From contig JAIUCV010000005.1 of the NCBI GenBank assembly GCA_026724425.1, forward strand, positions 32,709,784 through 32,773,783: a stretch of 64,000 nt of DNA, given 5' to 3'. This document shows, piece by piece, positions 24,103 to 36,231 of this stretch. The notes under the pieces were generated by a model. The model was given only the letters and a program-made list of their open reading frames with translations. It was not told the origin of the DNA and did no database searches. Source of the stretch: Erythrophleum ivorense (lineage: Eukaryota > Streptophyta > Magnoliopsida > Fabales > Fabaceae). The stretch's first letter is position 1. Every line of letters begins with the position of its first letter. Position numbers and translations under genes: made by a program.

Positions 24103-27035
24103 TGTAACACCTTATCTTCTAGCTCATACCCATCATGCCTTACATACTCATATGCACATGCTTGACATACAAGGAGGTTATTTACTCTACCTTGATGTTT
24201 ATTCTACATGGCATTATGCATGGGTAGATATCCACTTTAATGTCACATGGACCGGGTGAGCTCTTTCTATGCATTCTCATGCTTGATTACACTATTAGGA
24301 CTTATTTCAATCCCAAACATATGCTTTAAACTCATGGAAAGCAAAAAGGGATATGAGACATGCATTTTCGTTCTTGGCAGATTTTGCTTTATTTCTGGGC
24401 TGAGTTTGAAAATTCATAACTAAATACATAAAAATTGTAAACACATGATCTCGGTCATTATAAAAATCTTAAGACATCTACTTCATGCTAAAAATATGTA
24501 GAAGTCTCAATATCTCACATATCATGTGGTTGACATCCGAAATCGTCCACTAGTCAGAGGGGGTCCTGTTACTGTCACAGTTTACTGATATGAACTTTGA
24601 AAATGTCTAACTAATTCCACAAAAATCCAATGCTTGCAAACGATAACGCTATAGAAATATGTGAATGTGAGCTAGAGAGGAAAAATATTTCCAGATCAGT
24701 TCATCAAGCCAAATTCCCAGAGACCGATGAAACAATACTTCGGGTCTGACTGGGTGACTGATGCTGGGCAGGAACTTCGAATTTGCATATCTTCCTCTCT
24801 AGACCTCCAAATGAGGTACTTCCAGTTTCTACAAGTCAATGTGACCATCTAGTTTCTGAGTATAAAATTTCGTAGCCATTGGACTACGTTTGCCCCTCGG
24901 ATGACACGGTTTCTAAACTGACCAAATGAATAGTATTTTCTGAAATCCGAATTTCTGATGCCAACTTTGAAAAATCATAGAAAATTCTATAGACCTCCAA
25001 ATGACTTGATATTTAGCTTCCCAAAAAGCTCTAACCAAGATCTAATCACATGTTAAATTTCAAAGCAAGAGGAGGTCATCTGGTTAACTCTTGACATCAA
25101 ATGCAAAAAGCCACTTTCTTGGTTAAAAATGGGGCTCATGGGGTCCAATCTTAGTTCTTCTACCTCTATGACTCTTTGAGCACATGAGAAAGCATCTATA
25201 GGGGCCATCAATTATGGCTCAAGTGTCTAGTAACCTAGATTGGAGAAACTCACTACCCCATGCCCACTTATACACTCATGTGGCCTATACTAACATTGTG
25301 CTTTTCATAATCCAGACTTGCTTCTTCATTCAAAATGGATCTCATTCTCATATATATACATCATAAATACATTGACTTGCAAACATTCATAGATGCTACA
25401 TCATGTACATCATTAATTTACATCCCTTATCTTAAGTACAACATAATTACAAGAAGTTCCTTCACAAGTCTTCATTAATCTCCCTAGCTTCATGCTTGGT
25501 GGCTCCCATCTCTAGTCTCACTTGGTCCACCTAGCATGTTTGGATGGTGGAGAGGAGGAGTGAGATTCAAAGAATCTCAATAGCTCATCTCTGATTCAAT
25601 CATACATATATAGCATGTAAACAAGTCTCACCATGCATGTATGGCATGTTAGCATATAAAACCATACTAAAAGCATTTGAAACATGTGAATTGGCCATGC
25701 ATAAAAGAAAGACATTCTCAACATGTGAGTAGGCCATACATAACATTTAGAAGCTTGCCAAGTACATGGATTAGCCTCACCCACTCACTTGTGGCTTTTG
25801 GACTTACCTCACCCATTCTTAAGAGGTTCTTAGACTCAACCCTTACTCTTTGGGAGTCAACCTCACTTTTGGGAGACCCTTTACTTTGTCTCGACCAACT
25901 TAAGGGTTTGGCTCATCCTCACCATGGCTAAAGGGTTATTGGCCTTTCCATTCCTCAAGCAAACCAAAACAATCACATAATCATCATTTCAATGCATAAC
26001 ATATCATCATGCTAACACACTTCTCATAGCTCATATCATACATACATACAAGTAAGAAAATGTAAACACACAATTATGCATGAAGGAAGGTGGAGAGAGC
26101 TACCTTTTTAGCTAATCACCACTTTCTCTTTCACTTGTCTCTTCCCTTGTGGATTTCACTACCACTTCTAGATGGGAGAACTTCTCTTGAGCCTAACCAC
26201 ACAAGAAGCATGAAATTAATTCCTTAATGCTTGATTCTTAAGCTAGGGATCTCTTTCTGATCAACCCTACTGAGCTTCTTAAACTAGGTTTCTTTCTCTC
26301 ACTAGAACCCATGAGCTATCTCTTCTCTTTTCTCAAGCTCTCATGCTCTTAAGAAAGGGAAAGCAAGAAAGAGAAGACTATATACTTCTAACCTCTCTCA
26401 AGAGTGGTTTCCCACTCTCTCTCTTTTGAACCAGCTCAAAACCTAACCATCTTAGCTACCAAAACCGTGGAAAGAGAGGGGAAGGGGAGAAGGGTAACAG
26501 GTGAAGAGAAAAGCCATGAGAATCCTTACCTTTCTTGTCCTTTCTTCTTCTCCTAAGCTTCTCTCTCTCTCCTCTGCCTTTTTCTCTCTCCTAAAGTGAG
26601 CTTGAGTCGGTTAGAAGAAGAAAGAAGGGATTTGAAAGCTTTTAAAAAGTCAAATTCTCTTTTTCTCGCTTTTCCGGACTACACTCGCTATAGCGAGCCA
26701 TTGCCCTCGCTACGGCGAGCTCGTGTCTGTTCCAGGCCTTTGCCTTCGCTATGGCGTCACTACGGCGAGCAACTCCCTGGTTTTTGTATGGAATACTCGC
26801 ACTCGCTATAGCTAGGAGCATTTTCGCTATTGCGAGAAGGCATTCTCGCTATAGCTAGGCCATTTTTCGCTATGGCGAGAAGCTGAATTCGCTATAGCTG
26901 GGCTGTGACGAGAAGACTTAGAATTTTCAGCCCTTTGAAAATTTTAGCTTTCTCTTTTCTCCTTCCTTTTCTTTTCTCTTTTCTGTTCTTTTCTCTTTTC
27001 TTTTCTTTTCTCTTTTCTTTTTCTTGGCTGTTACA
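24103..27035 (-). mobile_element. Solo LTR, family A (copy 4), 2933 bp, inside the CACTA second gene
   Basis: It starts TGTAACACCTTATCTTCTAG and ends TTGGCTGTTACA with perfect duplication TGCAG at 24098-24102 and 27036-27040. It is collinear with copies 1 and 3. Since it splits a CACTA gene, it arrived after the CACTA element. Orientation is inferred as for copy 1. Confidence 0.92.
26684..26911. repeat. Palindrome array of LTR-A copy 4
   Basis: About 9 copies of TCGCTATAGCGA or variants lie in 230 bp: TCGCTACGGCGA, TCGCTATGGCG, TCGCTATTGCGA, TCGCTATAGCTAGG. This copy has the shortest array of the three plus-collinear copies, lacking about two repeat blocks present in copy 1. Confidence 0.9.
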
Positions 27036-27040
27036 TGCAG

Positions 27041-27488
27041 CTGTCTTTGCCACTGGAGCTAACGTTTATTGCCTGTATCCCTATCATCTGCATCTTGATT
27101 AAATTTTCAATAAGGTGTCATTGATCTTCCAGTTGCTTTCTCAATTCAAATTGCACTTGCTCTTGTCTCTCCACCTTCTCTCTCAATGCTGCAACCTCAA
27201 CTGAAGAATGAAACTTTGAGCGCTTTTGTCTCCCAAAATAATCTCTTTAACTAATGTCAAAGTCAACACCCTTAACATGACCAGGGTGCTCTGGGACACC
27301 AAGTGCCTTGCCCAATATATCATTATCCCTTGGGAGCACATTGCCTCCTAGGAGGGTTTGTGATAAGACATCCTGTGACATATAAATTAAAAAAAATATT
27401 ATTGAATGTAGAAAAATGAAATAGACTGATTGACAATTTTGATAATCAATTAATACTTATAATTTGTTCCAAACTTCAAGGGCGCGCT
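27041..27488 (-). pseudogene. CACTA second gene, middle part (coiled-coil region)
   Basis: On the minus strand this segment reads DVLSQTLLGGNVLPRDNDIL, GKALGVPEHPGHVKGVDFDI, then a charged helical run VAALREKVERQEQVQFELRK ending QLEDQ. This succession (GxDxLGxALGxPEHPGxVRG followed by a coiled coil) is characteristic of the second protein of plant CACTA elements. It begins at the left in the duplication of the family-A LTR and is cut at the right, after ALEVWNKL, by the LTR at 27489. Confidence 0.75.
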
Positions 27489-30000
27489 TGACGATTGTGT
27501 CATTCAATCTCAAATAAAACTAGGAAGCGAAATAAACTTTTATAGTTAGTGGTGCAATCCTAGGTCATCTCCCTTGGAGTTTATGCCTCAATTTGTTTAT
27601 GGAAAGGTTATTCTAAGTATTGCTACTGAAACTTATTTTGGGGTTGAAGTGCTAGAATTTAATTGAACTAAATTTAATTGACAAAAATCAAAAGAATTTA
27701 AAACTAAATGAGATGAACAATTAAGAGAATATGGTAGCTGGCTTTGCATTGGACTCTCTAGAATTCAATTATCCTTGCCCTTGATTTAGTTTACCAAATT
27801 TGGAATTAATTTCTTGCTCTTTAGTGTATTCCCTATAAAGATTCTTGAATAACCATCCAAGATTCAATTTATTAATTATACAAGGAATTTGCAACCACAA
27901 GAAACCTTGAATAACTAATTAATTGAATTAAGAACAAGAACACACTTTAACCAAATTCAATTAATTAATAGAATCACATGCACAATTTACTTAAGATACT
28001 AATTGACCAATTAGATTAATTAATTCCTCAAACAATTAATTGCACACAAATTCTAGTTAATTAATCCAATAACCATTGCATCAATTAACTCAAGATCAAG
28101 AGGAATTTGAAAGTAATTTGCACATTTATTCTGGAATTCTTTTATAAACATGTGATGATCAAAATCAAAATTCCAAAATCAAATTCAATTCATAAAACAA
28201 ATTAATAAAATCTCAGCAACTAAATTCCTAAATCAATTACTAAACCTAGTCAAATTAATCAAAGATTTAATGCTAGAATTTAAAAGACATAGTAAGGAAT
28301 AATTATCCAATTTTGTGGGAAAAGATAGAGCTCAAATCTTCATTTGGGAGCTTCCAACTTTCAGCTAGCCACCATGGGTGAATTAAGCTGCCATGAAGAA
28401 TTTGATTGGAGAAGAGTTATTGGACTTTGCATTAGCCATAGATAAATCACGAAAGAATGCTCCCTGGATTTCTCTCACATTCTGCACGTCCCAGAATTCT
28501 TGTTCTCCACTTTCTTCGTTGCAAAACCACACCCTTCCTTGATGAGTGAATGATTCTATATATAGGCAAGGAATTGCTAAGATATTGAGGCGTGAATGGA
28601 GTAAATTCTAGGTGATAATTCAGAGGCGTGACTATGCTGGACTGTGAGAGGCGTGAATGAGGTATGAATCCTCCTTGGAGTGTGCTTCTGGATGCTTTAA
28701 ACTTGCTCCTGTTCACGTGACTCTTTAATTGACTAACACCACGTAGCTTTGCATGCTTCATTCATTCTAATATAATTCCATGTTGCTGCTCTTCATTAAT
28801 TATTCTTTACATGAAAGCCTCTTCGTGTCAACCCGTAGCTTTTTCTAATCGTTATTTTCTTCATGTGGTTTCCAGCGTTTGCATCGTCCAGCTTCAGTGT
28901 CTTCAAACCAGTAGCTCGAGTTGGTTGCTTTATTAATCCACGCAATTCTGCAGCTAAATTCCAGCTTATTATTTCAATAAAATCTCATTGCTTAGCTTGT
29001 TCCAGCTCCTAAGTGATTCAACTTCATATCCTTCATTTATCTGCATGCTCTGTTTTGCTCGTTACTTTTCTCCAGCTCCCATTCAGCTTGTGCAGTTCGA
29101 ACTTGCTTCTTTTCTTTCCATCATTCAGCTCCAACATTATCCTCTAATTTGTAGCTAGTTCTCCCAACTCATGCAAGCTTCAGCTCATTTTTCTCATGCT
29201 CAACTCGTTGCTTCGCTTCATGCTCTGTTTTGTACGTAAAAACTGTAGCAAATACATTCTGTATCACGTTGAAACTGCAACTCTTCATGGCTTCTTTATT
29301 TGCTGTTTCTTCTTTAATCCAGAACCCACAGCTCTTCCTTCGTTCATTTTTTTTCTAGCTTGGTGCATGTGTTTTGCTTTGCTCTCAGCTTGTTTAGCTC
29401 ATGGCTTGCTTTTCTTCTCTGCTGCAGCCATCACGTTAGCTCCTCATGTTCTCTACGTGAACATGCTTTGTACCTTAGCTTCATACAGCTCCTTTAGTTG
29501 CTCGAGCTTTTCTTTTCTCGGACAGTCTAGCGAAGGAGAAGGTGAAGGATGAATGGAACAGCAGCCAGAAAGAAGCGTTTCTTCTGCACTCTATCCAGCT
29601 TTCCACGTTGCTACTTTCTTCATGCCTTGCTGCTGCGTTTTTCTGCCTAAGAAAACCAAGCCAATATATAAAAATATAATATATTATTAATAAAAATAGA
29701 ATTATCATCCAAATCTTTTTCCTTAATTCATTTTAATTTTTCAATTCATTTGCCCAAAAGAAAATTCTGCCCAAAATTAAAAAGTGTTTTAAGGAAAAAA
29801 ATATTTAATCATCAAAGAGTTTTGGAGAATAAAATCTTAGTAATTTAAATCTAAAAATTCTCCTTATTAATTCAAAATTATATTGTTTTCCAAAATTAAC
29901 CACAAATTCAAATATTGCATAATAAATCCATTTAAGCTCAAATTAATCATTAAAAACAATAATAAATGTGGATAAAATATATGAAAATTAGTACTTATTA
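27489..30000 (-). mobile_element. Solo LTR, family E, 2512 bp, nested in the CACTA second gene
   Basis: Perfect 5-bp duplication GCGCT lies at 27484-27488 and 30001-30005. Read on the minus strand it starts TAATAAGTACTAATTTTCAT and ends CAATCGTCA. The start fits the plant LTR beginning TGATAAGT with one G-to-A change. Excising the segment restores a continuous CACTA frame (SAPLKFG / NERALEVWNKL at the junction), which independently confirms the borders. The interior has an AT-rich half and a GC-richer half (28310-29640). The frames at 28447-28761 and 29196-29552 lie in the latter and show no recognisable domain. An Athila/Tat-type origin is possible but unproven. Confidence 0.75.
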
Positions 30001-30005
30001 GCGCT

Positions 30006-30930
30006 CATTGTCAATTTCACTAGCTTTATTGACTTAAGCTGCCTTCCAAAGAATGTGACAGGATACTGAGCTAATTTCTGATCCCTTATACTTGATCTGT
30101 GTATTAGGTCAAAAAATGAATGTGTAAGTATTGCATCACAATATATATATTCATAAATATATAACATTTATATTCACATACCATTTGTTGTTCAAGGCCC
30201 AAGTATCCCAATCGGCTTTTCCTGTATGGGTATTGAATATTCTTTGCTCTTTCTTGATTATCTTGACTTAATTTCTATGAAAAAACATAACAATCTAATC
30301 AATACATATTGTTACACACTAAAATGAACAATTATATATTGTAGAATATGATTACCTGGAAAGACTCCTCTTGTCGTCTACCAGTAAATATATTCCAAGC
30401 CTCCTGAGTTATCATAACTTGATATAATTCAAGGGGATGGTCAAGAATGTCCCTATCAACATCTCTCAAGAATCTACTACTGAGTATGTAGTGGAATGAT
30501 TGTAATGCCTTGTCGGTTGTCCCAAGTACAAACCTCATTCGACTCTAATCAATATTAAAAGATATCTATAAACCAACATAATTAACTTGTTAGAGCATGT
30601 ATATATAAGAAAGCCCATAATGCTTGTGGTAGAAAATGTTACTGCTATTTCATCCCAAATGGCACTCTTTGTGGTATTGTCAACTTTTTACCAATCACTT
30701 ACAGTAATGGGCACATTCATACGAGCCACAACTCTAATGTATCTGATTAATTTTTTTACCATTTTTCCTAATTGGTTGAACCTTGGCATTCCACTAAACC
30801 TTAAATTTTTTTCCAATACTTATGTGGGTCACCTCTTTTAGGATGGTTAAACCTCATTTAATTTGGTTTATCTCCTTCGTCACATAATCTAGAGCACTAT
30901 CATGACCATTTGGAGAAGCCATTCACCTAC
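30006..30930 (-). pseudogene. CACTA second gene, N-terminal part
   Basis: On the minus strand from about 30920: MASPNGHDSALDYV, then degraded VQPIRKNGKK (expected GQPIGKNGKKL), then a long piece RFVLGTTDKALQSF, SRFLRDVDRDILDHPLELY and QEAWNIFTGRRQEESF (30538-30345). SQDNQERAKNIQYPYRKSRL and GYLGLEQQM follow (30270-30180). Order and content match the transposase_24-like second protein of plant En/Spm elements. Several stops separate the pieces. Confidence 0.7.
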
Positions 30931-31089
30931 AATGAAATTCAAACACATCAGTTAAAAGAATAAGCAAAATTAATTAGGAGGTTAAAAGCAAAAATATTTA
31001 AAAAATTTAATGGGACATATAAAGAAATTAAAGAATAAAATAAAGCATACATACATATTTAAGATAATCTTTTTCTTTTTCTCGTCTGA

Positions 31090-34000
31090 TTTAGAATTCT
31101 TTGCCCCTTCTTTAAAATCCAAATACCCTTATTATGATTATCTCTCGTATATAGAGCATAATCTTCAGTAGAATCACTTTCGAGCGATGTCCTAAAAAGG
31201 GATCATCCTCAACATCGGTATGTTGACCGTGTTGAACATCATCTTTGTCCTCATTCATTTTGTTTGTTAATAAAACGATGGAACACTTCTTACTACCAGG
31301 ATCGGGGATATAGAACACTCATTGTGCTTGGAATGCAAAAATGAAAGGCTCATCTTTGTACCATACCTTATTAAGATCCACTTGTATAAACCCTAACTCA
31401 TCAATCCGAAGGCCATTCTTGTTGTCAACCCATTTACAATCGAAGATCAGCACTCGAAACAAAATGTAGTCCAACTCTCATATGCGTTCAATTATCCCAA
31501 AGTATGACATGTTTGCATAGATAGAGTTTTTGTTTTTAGCATTAGAAATATGCATAGATTGAGCTATAAGAGTTACACCATTATTTTTCATTGTACTCCG
31601 ATCATCCTATGCTTTTGTATAGAAAGTGTAGTCGTCAATGAGATAACCGGTGTAAGAGAGGACATGTCAACTTGGACCTCTTGCTAACCATCTCAATTTT
31701 TCAGAAATTGCATTAAGATTTGCATCTAACTCCAAGAAAATGTGATTTCTGAGCCAACCTATAAAAACCCAGTTATGTTCTTTTGATACCAACTTTCATT
31801 TTTATTGGGGTTTAAGCTTCTAAGTATCTTCTTGTGCTTTCACATATATGGCTCAACCTCATCAGAGTTGTGCAGAACATATAGGTGTGCTTGCTCCCAC
31901 TCTGTATTTCTAATGCTAACTATTTCATTTCCCATAATCCCTCCCCCAGCAAATCTTCCCATGTGTCGAGATACCAGAAGCCCAATATTATTGACATTAG
32001 ATAGGTATTCAATACAGAATTTAACAACTTCTTCGACTATGTACGGATCAATAATACAACCTTAAGGTCAACTTCAATTTTTAACAAACCCTTTTAATAT
32101 CTTTATGTACTACTCAATTGGATACATCTACCTCAAATAAGCTGGGCCATATATCTCTGTCTCCCTAACCAAGTGAATAGTTAGTTGAACCATCATGTCA
32201 AAGAATGAAGGTGAGAAATACATCTCAATCTCGTAGAAAGTAATCACAATTTGTCTTTGCAATAATGACAGTTTTGCAGGATCAATCACTTTACTATGAA
32301 TGGACTTGAAGAAGAAGCATAGTTTAGTGATTGTCTTTCATAACTTTTTGGGCAAAATGGAATGTAGAGCTACCGAAATCAGATGCTTCATCAGAACATG
32401 GCAATCATGAGACTTAAGACCCTTCAACTTTAAATCTTTCATTGATACAAGTCTTTTAATATTTGAAGAATACCCTTCTGGAACCTTAACTCTGTCAAGA
32501 AATTCATAAAAATATTTTTTTTTCTTCTCAAGATGGAGTATGCACCATTGGAGGTAAATAAGTATGACGTTCCTCCTTCATTGGTGCTAATTCTCCTCTT
32601 ATTCTTGGAGTAACTAAATCTAATCTCGTCTTAATCCCATCTTTGGTTTTTTCTAGAACATTGAGTAATATACTAATTACACTGTCACATACTTTTTTTC
32701 AATATGCATGACATCAAGGAAATGTCTCATATACAAAGACTTCCAATATGATAATTTAAAAAAAATAGACCTTTTCTTCCATCCACTTGTCCTAAGGTGT
32801 CCTGTAAAAGGTTTGTTGAAATTATTATCCAAATCCTTTACCTTTTCATATAGTTGCTCACCAATTAATGACAAATCATCCTATTGAAAGCTTTTCTTTA
32901 CCACCAGAAATGATGTCTCGTAGGTAAAAATCTGCGATGTCTGAGGAAGACATTCTTCATACAATGTTCCAACCATATGGAATGTGTGCCCTCCTTGCAA
33001 ATAGGGCATCCATAATGTCCTTTGATACTATATCTTGACAAATTACCATATATTAGAAAGTCATTGATTGTCCTAAAGAGCATAGCTTGTAATTTGAATC
33101 TTTCCTTCTTATACCCATCATATACCTTCACTCTTGTCTCTCACATTAGCTTCATATATTCAATTAAAGGAGTCAAGTACACGTCAATATCATTTTCAGG
33201 TTGCTTGGGCTCAGAAATTAGCATAGACAACATCATATACTTGCATTTCATGCATAGCCATGGAGGTAGGTTATAAATCACCAAAATTACCGGCCATGTA
33301 CTATGGGTACTACTTTAGACACCATGTGAGTTCATTCTATTGGACACCATGTCATGTCAAGTGCTTCGCATCTTCTGCACTGCTGTACATGCATCTAAAT
33401 CTAGGTACGATGGGAAAATACCAAACCACCTTTGCTAGATTTGATTCTTTCTTTTTATATCTAGAGGCATTACACTTTGGACACTTCTCTAAAGATACAT
33501 ATTCATTTTGAAATAAAATGCAGTCATTGGGACAAGCATGTATCCTCTCATAACTTATGCTAATAGAGCATAACATTTGTTTAGCCTCATATGTTCAGCT
33601 AGGAAGCTCATTATCCTCTGGTAGCATATCTTTCAAAAACGCAAGCAATTCTGTAAAGCTTTTATCATTCCATCCATTTCTCGCTTTCAAGTTGTACAAT
33701 TTCAACACTGCTGACAATCTTGTAAATTTAATACAACCAGAATACAATAGTTTTTTTGCATCACTTTTCAACCTCTCAAACATTTTAGGACAATGCTTAA
33801 AATCCATTTCAACCACATTTAGAATCTCTTCAAAACGATCAACCTCGTATGTATTTGTGTTGAAATCATTTGAGGCATAACTCCCACTATACTCCTAGTT
33901 ACTATGATCATCCCTTGTCTTGCCATGCTTTGTCTAACATGTATAACTTTTGTCAATCCCATTAGACACTAAATGATCTTCTAACTCAGCTGCACTAATT

Positions 34001-34135
34001 CGCTTCACATGGCAGCAATTCAAACAAGGGTATATGATTTTACTAGAGTCTTTTGCATGTTCAACTACAAACTTAATAAAATGTTTCACTCCATTCTCAT
34101 ATTATCTAGACAAACGATTGGTAGACATCCATTTC
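31090..34135 (-). pseudogene. CACTA transposase, TNP2 type (decayed)
   Basis: Minus-strand order: a transposase-associated N-terminal domain, ENGVKHFIKFVVEHAKDSSK and CLNCCHVKRISAAELEDHL (34120-33985); the TNP2 body, FKHCPKMFERLKSDAKKLLY (about 33805), YERIHACPNDCILFQNEY and CPKCNASRYKK (33550-33450), VVWYFPIVPRFRCMY; then GHYGCPICKEGTHSIWLEHC (about 33020), FLRHRRFLPTRHHFW (32940), SYWKSLYMRHFLDVMHIEKK (about 32735); then DUF4218-like SHDCHVLMKHLI (32410) and IHLVRETEIYGPAYLR (about 32160); and further C-terminal blocks to about 31100. TNP2 cuts the element at its ends. At least five stops or shifts lie along the path, and introns also exist in this family, so not every break is a lesion. 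Confidence 0.88.
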
Positions 34136-34614
34136 TGATTGATACCTTTTCAATCTAAAAAGAACCAATTTAAAAGAAATATGATTAATGACTCTCAATT
34201 TGCTTGGACTCTTACCTATTACTCTACTAAATATAACTCTATTTAATTATTCTTTTGTTGCAATCTATATCTCAAAGAAAAACCAACAGCATGATAGCAT
34301 AAAAATGCAAGTTTTCTAGACATAGAATAATATACTCATGTAGTCTATAATCAAAGAATAGTGATTGAATAATTTTTCTCTCATTTTATGTAAGTTATAA
34401 CTTACATATATTATATTTTGCTAATTTATCGTACCAAAAGAATTATTTTGTAAAAAAAGAAATAGTTCCAAAAAAAGGCACAGATGCAAAAATGGAGGAA
34501 TGAATGGAGGATAGGAAACCAAAATGGAGAAAAACAATTGCCATTTAATTTGTTCAAAGAAAAAATACATTAATTAAAATAAATTAATTTTGAAAAAAAA
34601 ATGGGATGAACTTA

Positions 34615-34885
34615 CAGGAACGGGAATGAGGGGGGAGAAGGGTGGGCGCACAGAGAGAGAACGATGCGCGGACATAATAAGGGGCAAATGACGGGTGCGA
34701 GGTAGGGAGAATGACGAGCATGAGGTGGGCTGAATGGCGAGTGCGACGTAGGAGAATGGTGGAAGCGTCAATGTAGGGAGAACGACGGGACTGAAAAGGG
34801 GAAAATGGCAAGTGCAACTAAGGGAGAATTGCGGCATAATGTGGGGCGAACAGCGGGGGAGAACGGCGGGCAAAAGGATAATGGC
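34615..34885. promoter_or_regulatory. GC-rich leader repeats between the CACTA end and the transposase start
   Basis: In a window that is otherwise strongly AT-rich, this block is purine- and GC-rich on the plus strand. It repeats imperfect units such as GGGAGAATGACGAGC, GGGAGAACGACGGG and GGGAGAACGGCGGGC, with spacing near 55-60 bp. It lies just upstream of the transposase on the minus strand. In maize En/Spm a GC-rich downstream control region with imperfect repeats occupies this position and is a site of methylation control. I infer an analogous role. Long frames across it on either strand reflect composition. Confidence 0.5.
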
Positions 34886-34982
34886 AAGAGAGAAGAAAGG
34901 AGTATGCATGCAGTTTGAGAAGAAGAAGGGAGTATTGAGGGGCAAATGTGAAAAAGCACTTGGGGAGTTTAAATTAAAAATA

Positions 34983-35404
34983 GTTGGCGGTTCATGTGGA
35001 ACTACCAACAAAGGTTACTTTGTTGGCAGTTCAATACAAACCGTCAACAAAGTTCATGCAGAATTGCCAACAAAGTGTTGGCAGTTCAATGTCTGCCAAC
35101 GGCCTTTATTGGCGTTTCATGTTAAACCAAGAACAAAATAACTTTGTTGGCGGTTCCAAACGAACTGCCAACAAAGGTTAGCTTTTGTTGGTAGTTCGAT
35201 GAATCGCCAACAAATGGCTATACAAACTGCCAACAAAGCTTGCACATTTGTTGTTGGTTCCAAAATGAACCGTCAACAAAGTGCATTAATGCTAGGTTTT
35301 TGTTGGCGGTTGCTACGAACCGCCAACTATACTATACTTTTGTTGGTGGTTTTACAGGAACCGCCAACGAATATGCGACAACAAATTCTATTTCTGTGGT
35401 AGTG
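34983..35404. repeat. Right subterminal motif array and terminal repeat of the CACTA element
   Basis: About 16 copies of GTTGGCGGTT / AACCGCCAAC variants lie in 390 bp in alternating orientation. The array ends in ACAAATTCTATTTCTGTGGT plus AGTG, whose complement begins CACTACCACAG. It mirrors the left array. Being on the transposase side, it also occupies the place of the En/Spm upstream control region (inference). Confidence 0.9.
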
Positions 35405-35407
35405 AAT

Positions 35408-36098
35408 ACGACAAAGGATCCAGGGGATATCAAATATATCTAAGTGGTACAATAGAGAGGACTTAAGATTAGTAAAAGTTCAGGTTTTGCCCCTTTTGGC
35501 TTTGGGAAGTTTCTATTTATACTTCTCTTAAAATCAAGCCAATGATGAAACTTAAATCAAATGACCTAATAAAATTATAGAAGTATTTTGTTCAAGGTAT
35601 CTTACTATGTTTAGTCATCTCGAGTTGCACTGATCAAGATGACTTGCTATGTCAATATATTGTATAAAGCTTGTGGATTTAAAGCTATTAATATTTTCTA
35701 GGCCTTGGTAGAATGAATTAAACCATTTAGAACTTGTGAGAATCTTATGTATGTAAACTCTTTTAAAAATATCATTTTATCATGTGATGATAACATCTTT
35801 TATGTACATTTTAAAAATGATTAACTACATATTAAATTTGAGTGATTAGTCATATAATTATTTAGTTATTTTTTTAATAATTTCTTTTAGTAACACTAAG
35901 GTTCTTATTTTTGAGAAAAGAGAAGATATCCCTCATGCCATTTGTAATACTAAGTATTAAAATAAAAGAATTTATTTGTCACTATATCACACTAAGAACA
36001 TAAATTAAATAATAATAAAAATATCAATAAAGATGTATAGGGAGCAATAATAATTATATGAATTTTTTTTTATATTTTTGTTTGAATTTTTAAAAAAT
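35408..36098. other. Intergenic, no gene seen
   Basis: AT-rich sequence without coding signal, terminal repeats or strong internal repetition that I could recognise. Confidence 0.5.
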
Positions 36099-36204
36099 TT
36101 ATGGCAGCTATGACACATCGCAGCAACCGCACCATCTGTAAAAGCAATAATCAAAACATAATGCAACTACATCCATGACCGTAGCCATAATTTAAAACCT
36201 TAAT
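36099..36204. mobile_element. Fragment related to the MITE at 44482-44648
   Basis: The right end, read on the minus strand, is AGGTTTTAAATTATGGCTAC, close to TGGTTTTAAATTATGATCC of the MITE at 44482. The interior has CGCAGCAACCGCACC, like GCAACCGCAATATTGC there. The left inverted repeat is missing or too decayed. Confidence 0.4.
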
Positions 36205-36231
36205 TTTATGAAGTATTGCTTGCGTGCTTGT

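Larger units (their letters stand above)
21411..35404 (-). mobile_element. CACTA (En/Spm) DNA transposon, 14 kb including two nested LTRs
   Basis: Left end CACTATGCCAAGAAAAGG; right end, read inward on the minus strand, CACTACCACAGAAATAG. Both lie next to AAT (21408-21410 and 35405-35407), the 3-bp duplication typical of CACTA. Each end carries about 0.4-0.5 kb of subterminal TTTTGTTGGCGGTT-type motifs in both orientations. Inside, on the minus strand, lie a TNP2-type transposase (31090-34135) and a second gene with a Ulp1-like end (22390-30930). Without the nested LTRs the element would be about 8.5 kb, within the range of autonomous plant CACTA elements. Stops and frameshifts show it is now inactive. 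Confidence 0.92.

Noticed and set aside
29196..29552. 118-codon frame with hydrophobic sequence
   Set aside because: Inside LTR-E, Leu/Phe/Ser-rich from pyrimidine-rich DNA, no homologous motif.
34574..35011. Long minus-strand and plus-strand frames of up to 145 codons in the GC-rich block
   Set aside because: Overlapping frames in several phases caused by the purine/pyrimidine-biased repeats; no domain.
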